The translations under genes and the position numbers were made by a program. A stretch of DNA of 64,000 bases from Pseudoalteromonas sp. CO133X (GTDB lineage: Bacteria > Pseudomonadota > Gammaproteobacteria > Enterobacterales > Alteromonadaceae): positions 150,038 through 214,037 of the forward strand of contig SGPE01000021.1 in NCBI GenBank assembly GCA_004208945.1, read 5' to 3'. The notes beneath the pieces were generated by a model that was not told the DNA's origin, did not search any database, and saw only the letters and a list, made by a program, of their open reading frames with translations. Positions 8,859 to 17,109 of the stretch are shown piece after piece (position 1 is the stretch's first letter; every line of letters starts with the position of its first letter).

Positions 8859-9869
8859 CTATCGGTTGAGCTTTTGTAGTAATAGCTGTCTTATTCTTCT
8901 GGCTGTTAGTTCGTCGATATCCGCTAATATCCCTTGTGCAGGCTCAGCAACGTGGCTTGCTAAATCCACATCATCAGCAAACACATAATGATTAAAGAGT
9001 TGCTGCCATTTCTGTTTATGCTCGTTTGGCAAGTCTTTAATTGCCAGCATACTGTGCAGCATGGCATCAAATGGGTTTGCTAAATACTCTGGGGCTTGTC
9101 GCCACCAATAGTTCACCAACACATTAAACGGACTGGTTGCGCTAACCTGATGCCACCAAAGCGCTGGAATATAAATAGCATCGCCAGGACCAAGGGTTGC
9201 CGATTGCGCTTTTGCTACAGCCTCTTTAAAGCGTGGAAAGCGGCTGAAATCGGGGTTATTAAAATCAACCAAGCTAATCGCTTGCCCAGCGGGTGTAAAT
9301 TCGAGTGGACCAACGTAAAGATTATTGACCTGTTCCGTTGGCAATAAAGTAAACGTACGCTCACCCGCAGCAACACAAGCTAGGTTATCGGCATTGTCAT
9401 AGTGAGCCGCAATCTGGCTATGATTTCCCACCCAGAGGCTGGTTAGGCAGTTATAATCGGTCACTGTCAATGGGTTTTTAAGGCTAAAGCTAGGAGCGCA
9501 ATACTCCACAGCTGTAGAGCCCATATACAATGAATCACTGTCGGTTTGTGTGAGTGATATTGCTAATTTTTGTAGTACAGAAAGTAGGTTATCGGCGTGC
9601 TGTGAAAAATTAAGCCCCGTGAAATCAGCGTTATAAAAATAGCGACCTTGATGAATTGCGTCGCTACTAAAGCTGCGTACTGGGGCGTTATTGGCAAGGC
9701 CTAAAAGATAGTCTAGGGCGCTTTTAGAGCTTTGCTTAGCTGCAATGACTTGTGGCCAATCAGCGCAGAGATCTCTTATTACCAGCGGCTCAGTTAGCTC
9801 AGCTAAAAACGCTTTTAAATCAGCAATGCTTGCAGCTTGGCATTCTTTTATTGGCGCAGCCGCAAACAT
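8859..9869 (-). CDS. JmjC/FIH-like cupin protein (Cupin_8 family)
   Basis: A 336-residue protein of the cupin-like JmjC group that contains FIH-type Fe(II)/2-oxoglutarate hydroxylases. The metal triad is visible as H156-x-D158 (AAHYDN) and H240 (ALWWHQ). No signal peptide is present. It is last in the receptor-halogenase-SapC-cupin series; its ATG overlaps the SapC stop by one base (TAATG), so the two are translationally coupled. Relatives hydroxylate protein side chains. A hydroxylase acting on a protein or peptide of this locus is an inference, and no substrate is known to me. Confidence 0.82.
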   Translation of the reverse strand: MFAAAPIKECQAASIADLKAFLAELTEPLVIRDLCADWPQVIAAKQSSKSALDYLLGLANNAPVRSFSSDAIHQGRYFYNADFTGLNFSQHADNLLSVLQKLAISLTQTDSDSLYMGSTAVEYCAPSFSLKNPLTVTDYNCLTSLWVGNHSQIAAHYDNADNLACVAAGERTFTLLPTEQVNNLYVGPLEFTPAGQAISLVDFNNPDFSRFPRFKEAVAKAQSATLGPGDAIYIPALWWHQVSATSPFNVLVNYWWRQAPEYLANPFDAMLHSMLAIKDLPNEHKQKWQQLFNHYVFADDVDLASHVAEPAQGILADIDELTARRIRQLLLQKLNR

Positions 9870-10594
9870 TACTGCCTAGCCCATTTTTTATTAAGCAAAT
9901 GAGGAATTTGCTCCATTGATGCCTGCACCATATAAATAGCCTGCAAGTCTCCTTGCTGTTGTAACTGCTTGAGTTGTTCTGCGGTTAAGTTATTTAGTGC
10001 CTGCTGGTTAATGGTATAGAAGCCAGTTACAGTGACTTTTTCACCATTTTTTTGAGCATATTCAATGCTAAACGCTTCGAGTAAATCAACGCTTAGCAAA
10101 CGTTCAAAAAAGTGATTAATAGTTTGGTGTTCTTGATGTAACGCGTTAAGTACTTGAGCAATATGATTTAAGTAATCGCTATTCCCACCATGTTCAAGGA
10201 AAATGGCTTCACCTTGGCTTGTATTGATACGTGGGCTGTCTAAATCAATATGTACCACCAGTGATTGCTCAGGAATGCCATTGTTATACTGGGTTTGTTG
10301 ACCAATTAAAAATGGCTGGCGCTGCATACTCAGTGGTAAGTAACTCAGTTGTAACTCGCCTTGCTCGTTTAGCAGCAAGTTCTCGCCATTTTCAAAACCA
10401 AATAAAGCGAGGGCTTCGAATTGACCTGTTTGCGGGTGCTTACGAAATACGATGGGTTGATTTGCTTGAACTTTAGCAAACTCGCTTGGGAATACGCTAG
10501 CGCAGCTAATATTATCGCCCCAGTTAGCACCGCGTGTAGTGATCACTTTTAGGTCTTTATGGCTGATGTTATCAAGTAAGACATGATTGGCCAT
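9869..10594 (-). CDS. SapC-family protein
   Basis: A 241-residue protein of the SapC family, recognised from its N-terminal half (SAVFPSEF-like region followed by QPIVFRKH) and overall length. No signal peptide or membrane segment is evident. The family name comes from a Campylobacter surface-layer locus, but the biochemical role is not established. In this window it lies between a halogenase-like flavoprotein (20 bp spacing) and a cupin hydroxylase (one-base overlap), downstream of a TonB-dependent receptor. That conserved-looking company suggests a shared function in modifying or handling an envelope or polysaccharide-related target. Confidence 0.8.
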   Translation of the reverse strand: MANHVLLDNISHKDLKVITTRGANWGDNISCASVFPSEFAKVQANQPIVFRKHPQTGQFEALALFGFENGENLLLNEQGELQLSYLPLSMQRQPFLIGQQTQYNNGIPEQSLVVHIDLDSPRINTSQGEAIFLEHGGNSDYLNHIAQVLNALHQEHQTINHFFERLLSVDLLEAFSIEYAQKNGEKVTVTGFYTINQQALNNLTAEQLKQLQQQGDLQAIYMVQASMEQIPHLLNKKWARQ

Positions 10595-10614
10595 TGGGCC
10601 TCCTAATGCTGAGA

Positions 10615-12162
10615 TTAAATAGGTTGTATGCCAAATTGCTGAATATGATTTAACAGCTCGCGGTTAGTGGGTAGTTGTTGTAATCCGCGTTTGGCTTGTT
10701 GTTGGTTAGCACTAAAGTGTTCAACAATCGCTGAAGGCATTGTTAGAGCTGGAAATTGCGGTAGTTGTTTCATGCCATAAAGTACATACTGGTAACTAGC
10801 CGCGGAGAAAACCTCTTGAGCGCGATCAAAGTCGTTTAGCCACGGACTTTGATATTGCCACAGTGCTAAGTTTTCTTGTAGTTGCTGAGGAACAGAGTTT
10901 ACCTCTTTATGGGCTTGCCAATAGGGGCTAGTGCGTTTTGACAACACATAGTGCAGCTTTAAAAATTCAATAATACGCTGCCAGCGATAATGGCATTGCT
11001 CATCAAAACGCTTGGCTAGTGTCGGCATTGCAGCACGATGTGTTGGGAAATTAGCAAGTAAGTTATTCAAGCCAAGCTCCACCATGACTAACGCTGAGGC
11101 TTCAAGTGGCTCAATAAAGCCAGCAGACATACCAATAGCTAAACAGTTTTTATACCAAAAACGGCGTCTAAAGCCTGGGGTAAAACTGATCTCACGAAAG
11201 GTTAGTTCATTTTGGTTTGTATCGGGTTGGGTTTTTGCAATGTACTGACTAAGCGCTTGTTTTGCATCTTCGCTGCTGGCAAAACGACTTGAGTACACCA
11301 TACCTAGACCACGGCGGCTTTGTAAGCCGATATCCCAAATCCAACCAGCATCTTGCGCAGTGGCTTTGGTATAAGACAGGAGCTCTTGCTGCGGGTTTAA
11401 ATAAGGCACCTGTACGGCCACAGCACGGTCGTTAAATAGTACATCTTGTTGCTCGATTAGTTCGATACCGTAATGTTGATGTAACAGCTTTGCGTGGGTG
11501 CCTGAGCAATCAATAAATAAATCACCTGCAATAGTGCCATGATCGCGGGTTTGCAATGAACTAATATAGCCATCTTCATTGCTATTGATACATTCAACAT
11601 GACTGATGATGTGCTCAACGTTTAGTTTTGTGGTGCAGTGCTGTTGTAGCAGCGTGGCAAACTTACCGGCATCTAAGTGATAGCCATAGTTTGCTTCACC
11701 TTGATAGGCGCTATGTAAGTGGTTTTTTGGTGCTTTATGGTGATCGCATAAGTAGGTTTGGCTTGCCACCGCGTGGCTGAAACTCACGGCATCTTTGTTG
11801 GCAAACCAATAAGGTGCAATATTTAATTGCTGATACGCCACCGGTAAGCTGAACGGGTGGTAATAATGTGCGTCGCCTTTATCGTCGCACCAGCCATCAA
11901 AGCGTGAACCTTGTTTAAAAGAGGCATCACAACGTTGAATAAATTCACTTTCGCTAATGCCGATGGTTTTTAAGGTTTGTCGCATGGTTGGCCAAGTACC
12001 TTCACCAACACCAATGGTGGCAATATCGGGCGACTCAATCAGGGTGATCTGTGCGTTGTGAGTTAAATGGGGCTGGGCTGCAATTAACCCTGCAGATAAC
12101 CAACCTGCAGTACCACCACCTAAAATGACGACTTTTTTTACTTCTTTGTGTTGCATATTCAA
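10615..12162 (-). CDS. FAD-dependent tryptophan-halogenase-like protein
   Basis: A 515-residue flavoprotein. The Rossmann motif GGGTAGWLSA is at residues 15-24, GVGEGTWP at 51-58, and a lysine matching the catalytic lysine of tryptophan halogenases is K83 in SFKQGSRF. The FIEPLEAS region near the flavin is present. The diagnostic GWxWxIP motif appears as GWIWDIG at 273-279, with glycine instead of proline. It begins the halogenase-SapC-cupin series, downstream of the TonB receptor and separated from it by an intrinsic terminator. The reaction is unknown; halogenation of tryptophan in a protein or of another indole is possible. Loss of halogenase activity is also possible. Confidence 0.85.
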   Translation of the reverse strand: MNMQHKEVKKVVILGGGTAGWLSAGLIAAQPHLTHNAQITLIESPDIATIGVGEGTWPTMRQTLKTIGISESEFIQRCDASFKQGSRFDGWCDDKGDAHYYHPFSLPVAYQQLNIAPYWFANKDAVSFSHAVASQTYLCDHHKAPKNHLHSAYQGEANYGYHLDAGKFATLLQQHCTTKLNVEHIISHVECINSNEDGYISSLQTRDHGTIAGDLFIDCSGTHAKLLHQHYGIELIEQQDVLFNDRAVAVQVPYLNPQQELLSYTKATAQDAGWIWDIGLQSRRGLGMVYSSRFASSEDAKQALSQYIAKTQPDTNQNELTFREISFTPGFRRRFWYKNCLAIGMSAGFIEPLEASALVMVELGLNNLLANFPTHRAAMPTLAKRFDEQCHYRWQRIIEFLKLHYVLSKRTSPYWQAHKEVNSVPQQLQENLALWQYQSPWLNDFDRAQEVFSAASYQYVLYGMKQLPQFPALTMPSAIVEHFSANQQQAKRGLQQLPTNRELLNHIQQFGIQPI

Positions 12163-12206
12163 GGCTACCTCAAATGCTATATAGACAAACTAGCATAATT
12201 GTGAAA

Positions 12207-12234
12207 AAAAAAGCCGCTGTTGAGCGGCTTTTTT
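12207..12234 (-). terminator. Intrinsic terminator after the TonB receptor gene
   Basis: Stem AGCCGCT (12212-12218) / AGCGGCT (12223-12229) with loop GTTG, flanked by A and T runs, so it can work in both directions. It lies 12 bp after the receptor stop. It should give a strong receptor transcript and leave the halogenase group to read-through or a weak promoter in the 45 bp that remain before the halogenase ATG. Confidence 0.88.
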
Positions 12235-12246
12235 GACAACAAAATG

Positions 12247-15192
12247 CTAGAACGAGTAGCGGAAGCCGATGTTGTAGCGCGCACCGTATTGGTTTGCACG
12301 TAACAGCTGCTCAGAGTAACGAACGTAGGTACGCTGCGTTTCATCTGTTAGGTTTAGACCTTCAACAAATACCGTTAGGTTCTCGTTTACTGCATAGTTC
12401 ACGTTGATATCCCACTGACCATAAGACTCAGTGAAGATTGGTGAAGCATGTTGGTCAAAGCCTGTTAAGAACTCATCACGCCAGTTATAAGAAATACGAG
12501 CTGATAAACCGTCTAAATCATAAATAGCAGAGAAGTTAGCTGAATCACTTAAGCCAGGCAGAGCAAATTGATAGCCAATAGCATCTCGGTCTGCTTCAAC
12601 ATCACCGAATACGAAAGTCGCATTGGCGGCAATACCAAAGCCTGAATCACCAAACATATGTTGTGCTGCCAGCTCCCAACCCCAAAGGTTACCTGTTTCC
12701 ACATTGGTGTCGCGAGAAACATCAAAGATTGTGAGTGGATCAGTGCCAATGCCTGTAATACCTGTTCCTTGCTCAGTTCCTTGATTTTCATTGATTTTAT
12801 CGTGAATAGCTTGGTCAGAAGGTGTTACTCCTTCTGCTGCTAAGTCTTCACGGGCTTGATCAGCACGCTCGCCAAGGAATGGGTCACGAATATCTCCCAT
12901 GGTCTCTTGGGTTGTAATGTTAACAATGAAATTCTCAACTTGTTTACGATAGTAACCTGCAGATAGATAGCTGCCTTCGCCATAATAATATTCAAGTGAT
13001 AAATCTATGTTGTCAGCTACGAATGGTTTCAAGTCAGGGTTACCCACAGCCACTTTACGTTGACCTACTTTTGGGTTACCTAAAAATGAGGTTGTTGAAC
13101 GCAGTGAATCAACCGGAGGGCGAGCGAGTGTTCGGCTATACGAAAAGCGAGCCATTACATCTTCTGTCACTTCAACATTAATATCTAAGTTTGGTAAAAA
13201 TTCACTGGTGCTGCCTTCACCACTTGCGAAAGCCTGCTCACCAAAGTTATATGACCACTCATTACCATTAACCCAAGTAATACCTGTTGCAGGTTTTTCT
13301 AGGCTTTGCGAGCTAACATCTGTTTTTTCATAGCGTAAACCGACCGCCATGGTGACATACATATTGTTAAACTCAGTTTCAAAGTTTGCTTGAGTGTAGA
13401 ATGATAAGGTTTTTTCGCTTACTCGATGATCATTATCAATCGGCCCTGCTTGTACCATTCCATTTAATTCAGCAGGCCAGCTACATGCGCCAATGCCTCC
13501 ATCTGGATGGTCACAGTCAATGCTTTGGGCGATGGCAACTATTTCATCAAAATCAGCATCGTAGTAGTAGTTTAATAGCTTATCGTTACCGCCGCCTGAG
13601 AAGCCGTCTAATAAACCTGAACTATCAACACGAGTAAACATGTCATCATTGTACCAATCAGCTGAGTTTAACCACCAACCAGCAGCAAGTTGCTCTGAAT
13701 AAGCTTGTGTGGTTCTAAAGTCAATTTTGGTATGTGAAACACCAAAATTGATACTTGTAAGGGCGCTATTATTTTCGTTTAACCAAGTCCCTTTTAACTG
13801 GTACTGATCAAGATCATTTGTGTTCGTATCTTTATTAACCCCAGCAAATAGCGTTCCCATATCACTAGGTAGAAGCTCTGCTTGGCCATTAGTTAATGTC
13901 ATATCAATTAGTGGAATTTCGCCTTGGCTAAAATCAGCCATTTTTTCATCGATATTAACAGTTGGGTTTTCACACCACGAGCATGAGGTATTACCAATGA
14001 TCATAAAGGCATCATGACCTAAACCAACCCCCGCTGTTTCTGCCGATGAGTTATGGGCATCAAACTCAATATTTAAAGTGTCGGTTACTTGCCAATCAAT
14101 ATTTAAACCAAGAGATTTATTTTCGTTGGTTGTTGCACCACGGTTTAGGTTTGTTGAGTAATCTCCGCCAAACTCGCTAACCTTAGTATATGTCCCATTT
14201 TCGTTAATCGTTGCAGAACTAACATTACCACCGTTGTTAAACCATACACCAAAACTACGGCCGTCTTTTTCAAATTCTAGTTTTGAATAAGTGTAATCAA
14301 GGGTTGTCGTTACGCGATCACTCGGCGCGTATTGCAGTACAAGTTGGCCATTGGTACGTTTACGCGAGTTATCAGAGAAAGCGTAACCCGCATTTTGTGG
14401 GTACCAAGTTGTTCCGTCTGCACGTTGATTGTTGTCTGTTACATTTAAGTTTGGCGAGGTAGAGAGATCGACATTTGGGATCCAGTTATCAACCGCCATT
14501 GATTGCTCGCGGTTATCGCGTTCTTGCACTGAACCTGAGATTAAAATACCGAATTTGTCATCATTAAACGTATTGCTGTAGATACCTGATAATTCTGGTG
14601 TTACATCATCACCAGTTTCATTCGATGTATCGTGAACGGCTTTTGCACCGATAGAAGCATGTAAACCAGGATTTGAAAGTGGCTTTGCAGTCGTGATATT
14701 AACTGTTGCGCCAATGCCGCCGCTAGGGATGTCGGCACGCGCCGTTTTATATACTTCAACACCGCTTACACTTTCTGTTGCGATGTCACCAAAATCGAAT
14801 GAACGTCCGCCCGTTGTTGGCATTTGACGATTGTTTAGGGTCACTAGGTTAAATTCAGGACCAAAACCACGCACGGTAATTTTGCTTCCTTCACCGTTAC
14901 TTCGGTCGATAGAGACACCGGTGATACGTTGCAGTGACTCGGCTAGGTTCGTGTCGGGGAACTTACCAATGTCTTCTGAAGTGATTGCATCAACAACACC
15001 TGCAGATTGACGTTTAATGTCCATTGATTTTACAAGGCTACCGCGGATCCCCGATACTTGTATAACTTCAATATCACTTGCTTTGTCGGATTGTTCTTCG
15101 GCGACAGCTGAGTGAGGAACTAGCGCGCTTAAACCCATTGCCACAGACAGGCTAATGGCAAGCTGCTTTCTCTTGAATTGTGTGTGGTTCAT
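12247..15192 (-). CDS. TonB-dependent receptor for beta-glucan oligosaccharides
   Basis: A 981-residue outer-membrane receptor. A signal peptide (residues 1-31, ending SAVA) is followed by a TonB-box-like IEVIQVSG. The plug domain contains DIGKFPDTNLAESLQRITGVS, and the beta barrel ends in the terminal aromatic sequence GFRYSF. It belongs to the large IPR010104-type TonB receptors common in marine polysaccharide loci. GGAG lies 8 bases before the ATG. Two LacI-type operators upstream match those of the glucanase genes, which ties it to laminarin uptake. Substrate assignment is inferred from shared operators and neighbours. Confidence 0.92.
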   Translation of the reverse strand: MNHTQFKRKQLAISLSVAMGLSALVPHSAVAEEQSDKASDIEVIQVSGIRGSLVKSMDIKRQSAGVVDAITSEDIGKFPDTNLAESLQRITGVSIDRSNGEGSKITVRGFGPEFNLVTLNNRQMPTTGGRSFDFGDIATESVSGVEVYKTARADIPSGGIGATVNITTAKPLSNPGLHASIGAKAVHDTSNETGDDVTPELSGIYSNTFNDDKFGILISGSVQERDNREQSMAVDNWIPNVDLSTSPNLNVTDNNQRADGTTWYPQNAGYAFSDNSRKRTNGQLVLQYAPSDRVTTTLDYTYSKLEFEKDGRSFGVWFNNGGNVSSATINENGTYTKVSEFGGDYSTNLNRGATTNENKSLGLNIDWQVTDTLNIEFDAHNSSAETAGVGLGHDAFMIIGNTSCSWCENPTVNIDEKMADFSQGEIPLIDMTLTNGQAELLPSDMGTLFAGVNKDTNTNDLDQYQLKGTWLNENNSALTSINFGVSHTKIDFRTTQAYSEQLAAGWWLNSADWYNDDMFTRVDSSGLLDGFSGGGNDKLLNYYYDADFDEIVAIAQSIDCDHPDGGIGACSWPAELNGMVQAGPIDNDHRVSEKTLSFYTQANFETEFNNMYVTMAVGLRYEKTDVSSQSLEKPATGITWVNGNEWSYNFGEQAFASGEGSTSEFLPNLDINVEVTEDVMARFSYSRTLARPPVDSLRSTTSFLGNPKVGQRKVAVGNPDLKPFVADNIDLSLEYYYGEGSYLSAGYYRKQVENFIVNITTQETMGDIRDPFLGERADQAREDLAAEGVTPSDQAIHDKINENQGTEQGTGITGIGTDPLTIFDVSRDTNVETGNLWGWELAAQHMFGDSGFGIAANATFVFGDVEADRDAIGYQFALPGLSDSANFSAIYDLDGLSARISYNWRDEFLTGFDQHASPIFTESYGQWDINVNYAVNENLTVFVEGLNLTDETQRTYVRYSEQLLRANQYGARYNIGFRYSF

Positions 15193-15233
15193 GCAAATCT
15201 CCAGATTTGGTTTTATTTTTGTGTTTGTTGTCT

Positions 15234-15251
15234 AATGTAAGCGCTTACATT
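15234..15251. promoter_or_regulatory. LacI-type operator 3 (receptor-proximal)
   Basis: A perfect 18 bp palindrome, AATGTAAGCGCTTACATT, 42 bp before the receptor ATG. TTGCAA at 15255-15260 sits 15 bp centre to centre to its right, as with operators 1 and 2. Its core is identical to operators 1 and 2, 11 kb away. Confidence 0.87.
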
Positions 15252-15289
15252 TTGTTGCAAAAAAAATCGCCGAACCCGATTTTTATAAA

Positions 15290-15303
15290 TGTAACCGCTT
15301 ACA
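15290..15303. promoter_or_regulatory. LacI-type operator 4 (receptor-distal, one mismatch)
   Basis: TGTAACCGCTTACA, one base different from the perfect palindrome (C for G at 15295). Its centre is 54 bp from operator 3, close to the 59 bp spacing of operators 1 and 2, which would suit cooperative binding or looping. Confidence 0.72.
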
Positions 15304-15488
15304 ATAAGTTATTAGAAAGTAAAACAATCGTCAATAAAAATAACTTTTATGAACGCAATTAATATGTATGTTCATGTTATTATAGATATTATTTTAGCTA
15401 TAATTTTATTGTTGTAATATGAAATGTATCTATTTTTAGCAATAATTGAAAAGGTTGCTCACCGAAAAGCACAATCTAGGAGACCATC

Positions 15489-16100
15489 ATGCGAGCAGTT
15501 AAATTTGTAAATGAGTTAGTCACACCAAGTAAAGTGGTTTGTGTTGGTCGAAATTATGCAGCTCATATCGCAGAACTTAATAATGAAACGCCAACCAGTA
15601 TGGTGTTATTTATAAAACCCAATAGTGCTTTGTCATATACGCTTTGTGCTACTCACGGTGCTGAACAGTTACACTACGAGACTGAGTTGTGCTTTTTAGT
15701 TAAAGATAAACAGCTTGCGGGTGTAGGGCTTGGGCTTGACCTAACAAAGCGCCGTTTACAATCAAATTTAAAAGAAAAGGGGTTACCTTGGGAGCGCGCT
15801 AAGGCATTTAATGGTGCCGCTCTTTTTAGTGACTTCGTACCATGTAATGATACCAAGCATTATCAGTTTAGTTTACTGATAGATGGTAAGCCTGCTCAGT
15901 ATGGTGACACACAATTAATGCTTCATAATGCCGAGAAAATCTTATCTGAAATCAGTGAATTTATGGATCTCGAAGACGGCGATATCATTATGACTGGTAC
16001 ACCTGAAGGAGTAGGGGAGATTGAATCAGGTTCAACTTTCCAAGTGCTGCTTATGGATGAACAGACTGAGGTGTTGTCTCACCAGTGGCAGGCTGTTTGA
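15489..16100 (+). CDS. Fumarylacetoacetate hydrolase family protein (YcgM-like)
   Basis: A 203-residue single-domain member of the FAH superfamily, the size of YcgM/FAHD1-type enzymes that hydrolyse or decarboxylate acylpyruvates or oxaloacetate. Visible motifs are VGRNYAAHIAE near the start, the metal-binding ETE region around residue 60 and MTGTPEGVG near residue 160. AGGAGA lies 5 bases before the ATG. It is a single gene whose 3' end overlaps the converging solute-binding gene by 50 bp. The exact substrate cannot be read from sequence. Confidence 0.85.
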   Translation: MRAVKFVNELVTPSKVVCVGRNYAAHIAELNNETPTSMVLFIKPNSALSYTLCATHGAEQLHYETELCFLVKDKQLAGVGLGLDLTKRRLQSNLKEKGLPWERAKAFNGAALFSDFVPCNDTKHYQFSLLIDGKPAQYGDTQLMLHNAEKILSEISEFMDLEDGDIIMTGTPEGVGEIESGSTFQVLLMDEQTEVLSHQWQAV

Positions 16101-16977
16101 TTGGATTTAGTATCAAGCGCTCATACTGTGATGAAAAATCTGCAAAGTTTTGCTCTAACCATACTCGTTGACTCTGTTGGTAGCGCTCACTGGGTAATAC
16201 TTTTGTTTTTAATGCGTGATTGATTTCAGCGAGTACTTTTTCGGCGTAATTATTTGGAGCACTTGTTGAGCAGCCAATCGCGCCAAGCATCATACTTTGC
16301 TTTGGGTTACCAATGCTTAGCTTTTCTATGTGTTGCTGATTTTTTTGATTGTAATAATCAGCAACAAACGGGTAATCAATTGTGTAATCAATATAACCAT
16401 GTTGAAGTTGCGTAAGAATCGCGTAACTCGGATGACTACCAGTGCTACTAAGCGCTGCGCTTTCGTATAACTTGGTATTTTTAGCTATTTTTTCAAATTT
16501 GCTCCCGAATTTACGCGCGTCGTTTTGACCAAATATAAACCCAGAGTCAGTCAGTAATGAGATCAAAGAAACAGGGTTACCATGAGCTTGGGTTATTTTT
16601 TTTGCTTGCTCATGGGTACTAAGTACTGTGAAAGGAGGATAAACCGTGGTTGGGATTGAATAAGTTGCACGCTTAGTTTTTTGTTCCCGATGAATCATGC
16701 AGGAGTAACACGCCATATGACCTTCATCGAGGTACTTTCCTGCTCTTTTTTGCGGTAGTAATACTTTACTGTGATTAATGTTAGGCAGCGCTTCAATAAG
16801 CATATCTGTAATGTCATTACATAAACCACCCTGTTGGTTTTTGTCGCTTTTTTCTAGATAAAACGGCTTGCTGTCATTTTCGAGCCAAGTAATTGATAAT
16901 GTTTCTGAGGCATGAGCTAACGGCGCTAAAAACAAGCTTAAAACAGTATAAAATTTTAACTTCATATGCTTACTCAT
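16051..16977 (-). CDS. Periplasmic solute-binding-like protein, unlinked to a transporter
   Basis: A 308-residue secreted protein resembling extracellular solute-binding family 3 and related orphan periplasmic proteins. A signal peptide (KLKFYTVLSLFLAPLAHA) precedes the mature part. The ATG at 16977 is chosen because a GAGTGG element precedes it at the right distance; 16965 and 16992 are in-frame alternatives. A pair of cysteines occurs in ACYSCM. No permease or ATPase is adjacent, so it may be a sensor partner or an orphan binding protein. Its last 50 bp overlap the FAH gene tail to tail. The ligand is unknown. Confidence 0.7.
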   Translation of the reverse strand: MSKHMKLKFYTVLSLFLAPLAHASETLSITWLENDSKPFYLEKSDKNQQGGLCNDITDMLIEALPNINHSKVLLPQKRAGKYLDEGHMACYSCMIHREQKTKRATYSIPTTVYPPFTVLSTHEQAKKITQAHGNPVSLISLLTDSGFIFGQNDARKFGSKFEKIAKNTKLYESAALSSTGSHPSYAILTQLQHGYIDYTIDYPFVADYYNQKNQQHIEKLSIGNPKQSMMLGAIGCSTSAPNNYAEKVLAEINHALKTKVLPSERYQQSQRVWLEQNFADFSSQYERLILNPIKQPATGETTPQSVHP

Positions 16978-17052
16978 CGAGAACCCACTCATAATTACTT
17001 ATGTTAACTATACACTAAAGTATTGAAAATATAATGGGTTGTTAAATAAATT

Positions 17053-17094
17053 ACTGAATAAGTATTGCTTTTTGAGTGTTAATACTTATTCAGT
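17053..17094 (-). terminator. AT-rich hairpin after the aldo/keto reductase gene
   Basis: A perfect 14 bp inverted repeat, 17053-17066 with 17081-17094, and a 14-base loop, 15 bp past the stop codon. The U-tract is weak, so it is only a probable terminator. Confidence 0.5.
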
Positions 17095-17109
17095 CAGAAG
17101 TTTTATAGA

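Noticed and set aside
8797-8988. A 63-codon open frame on the plus strand after the GH16 gene
   Set aside because: It coincides with the long hairpin and then runs antisense inside the cupin gene, with no ribosome site.
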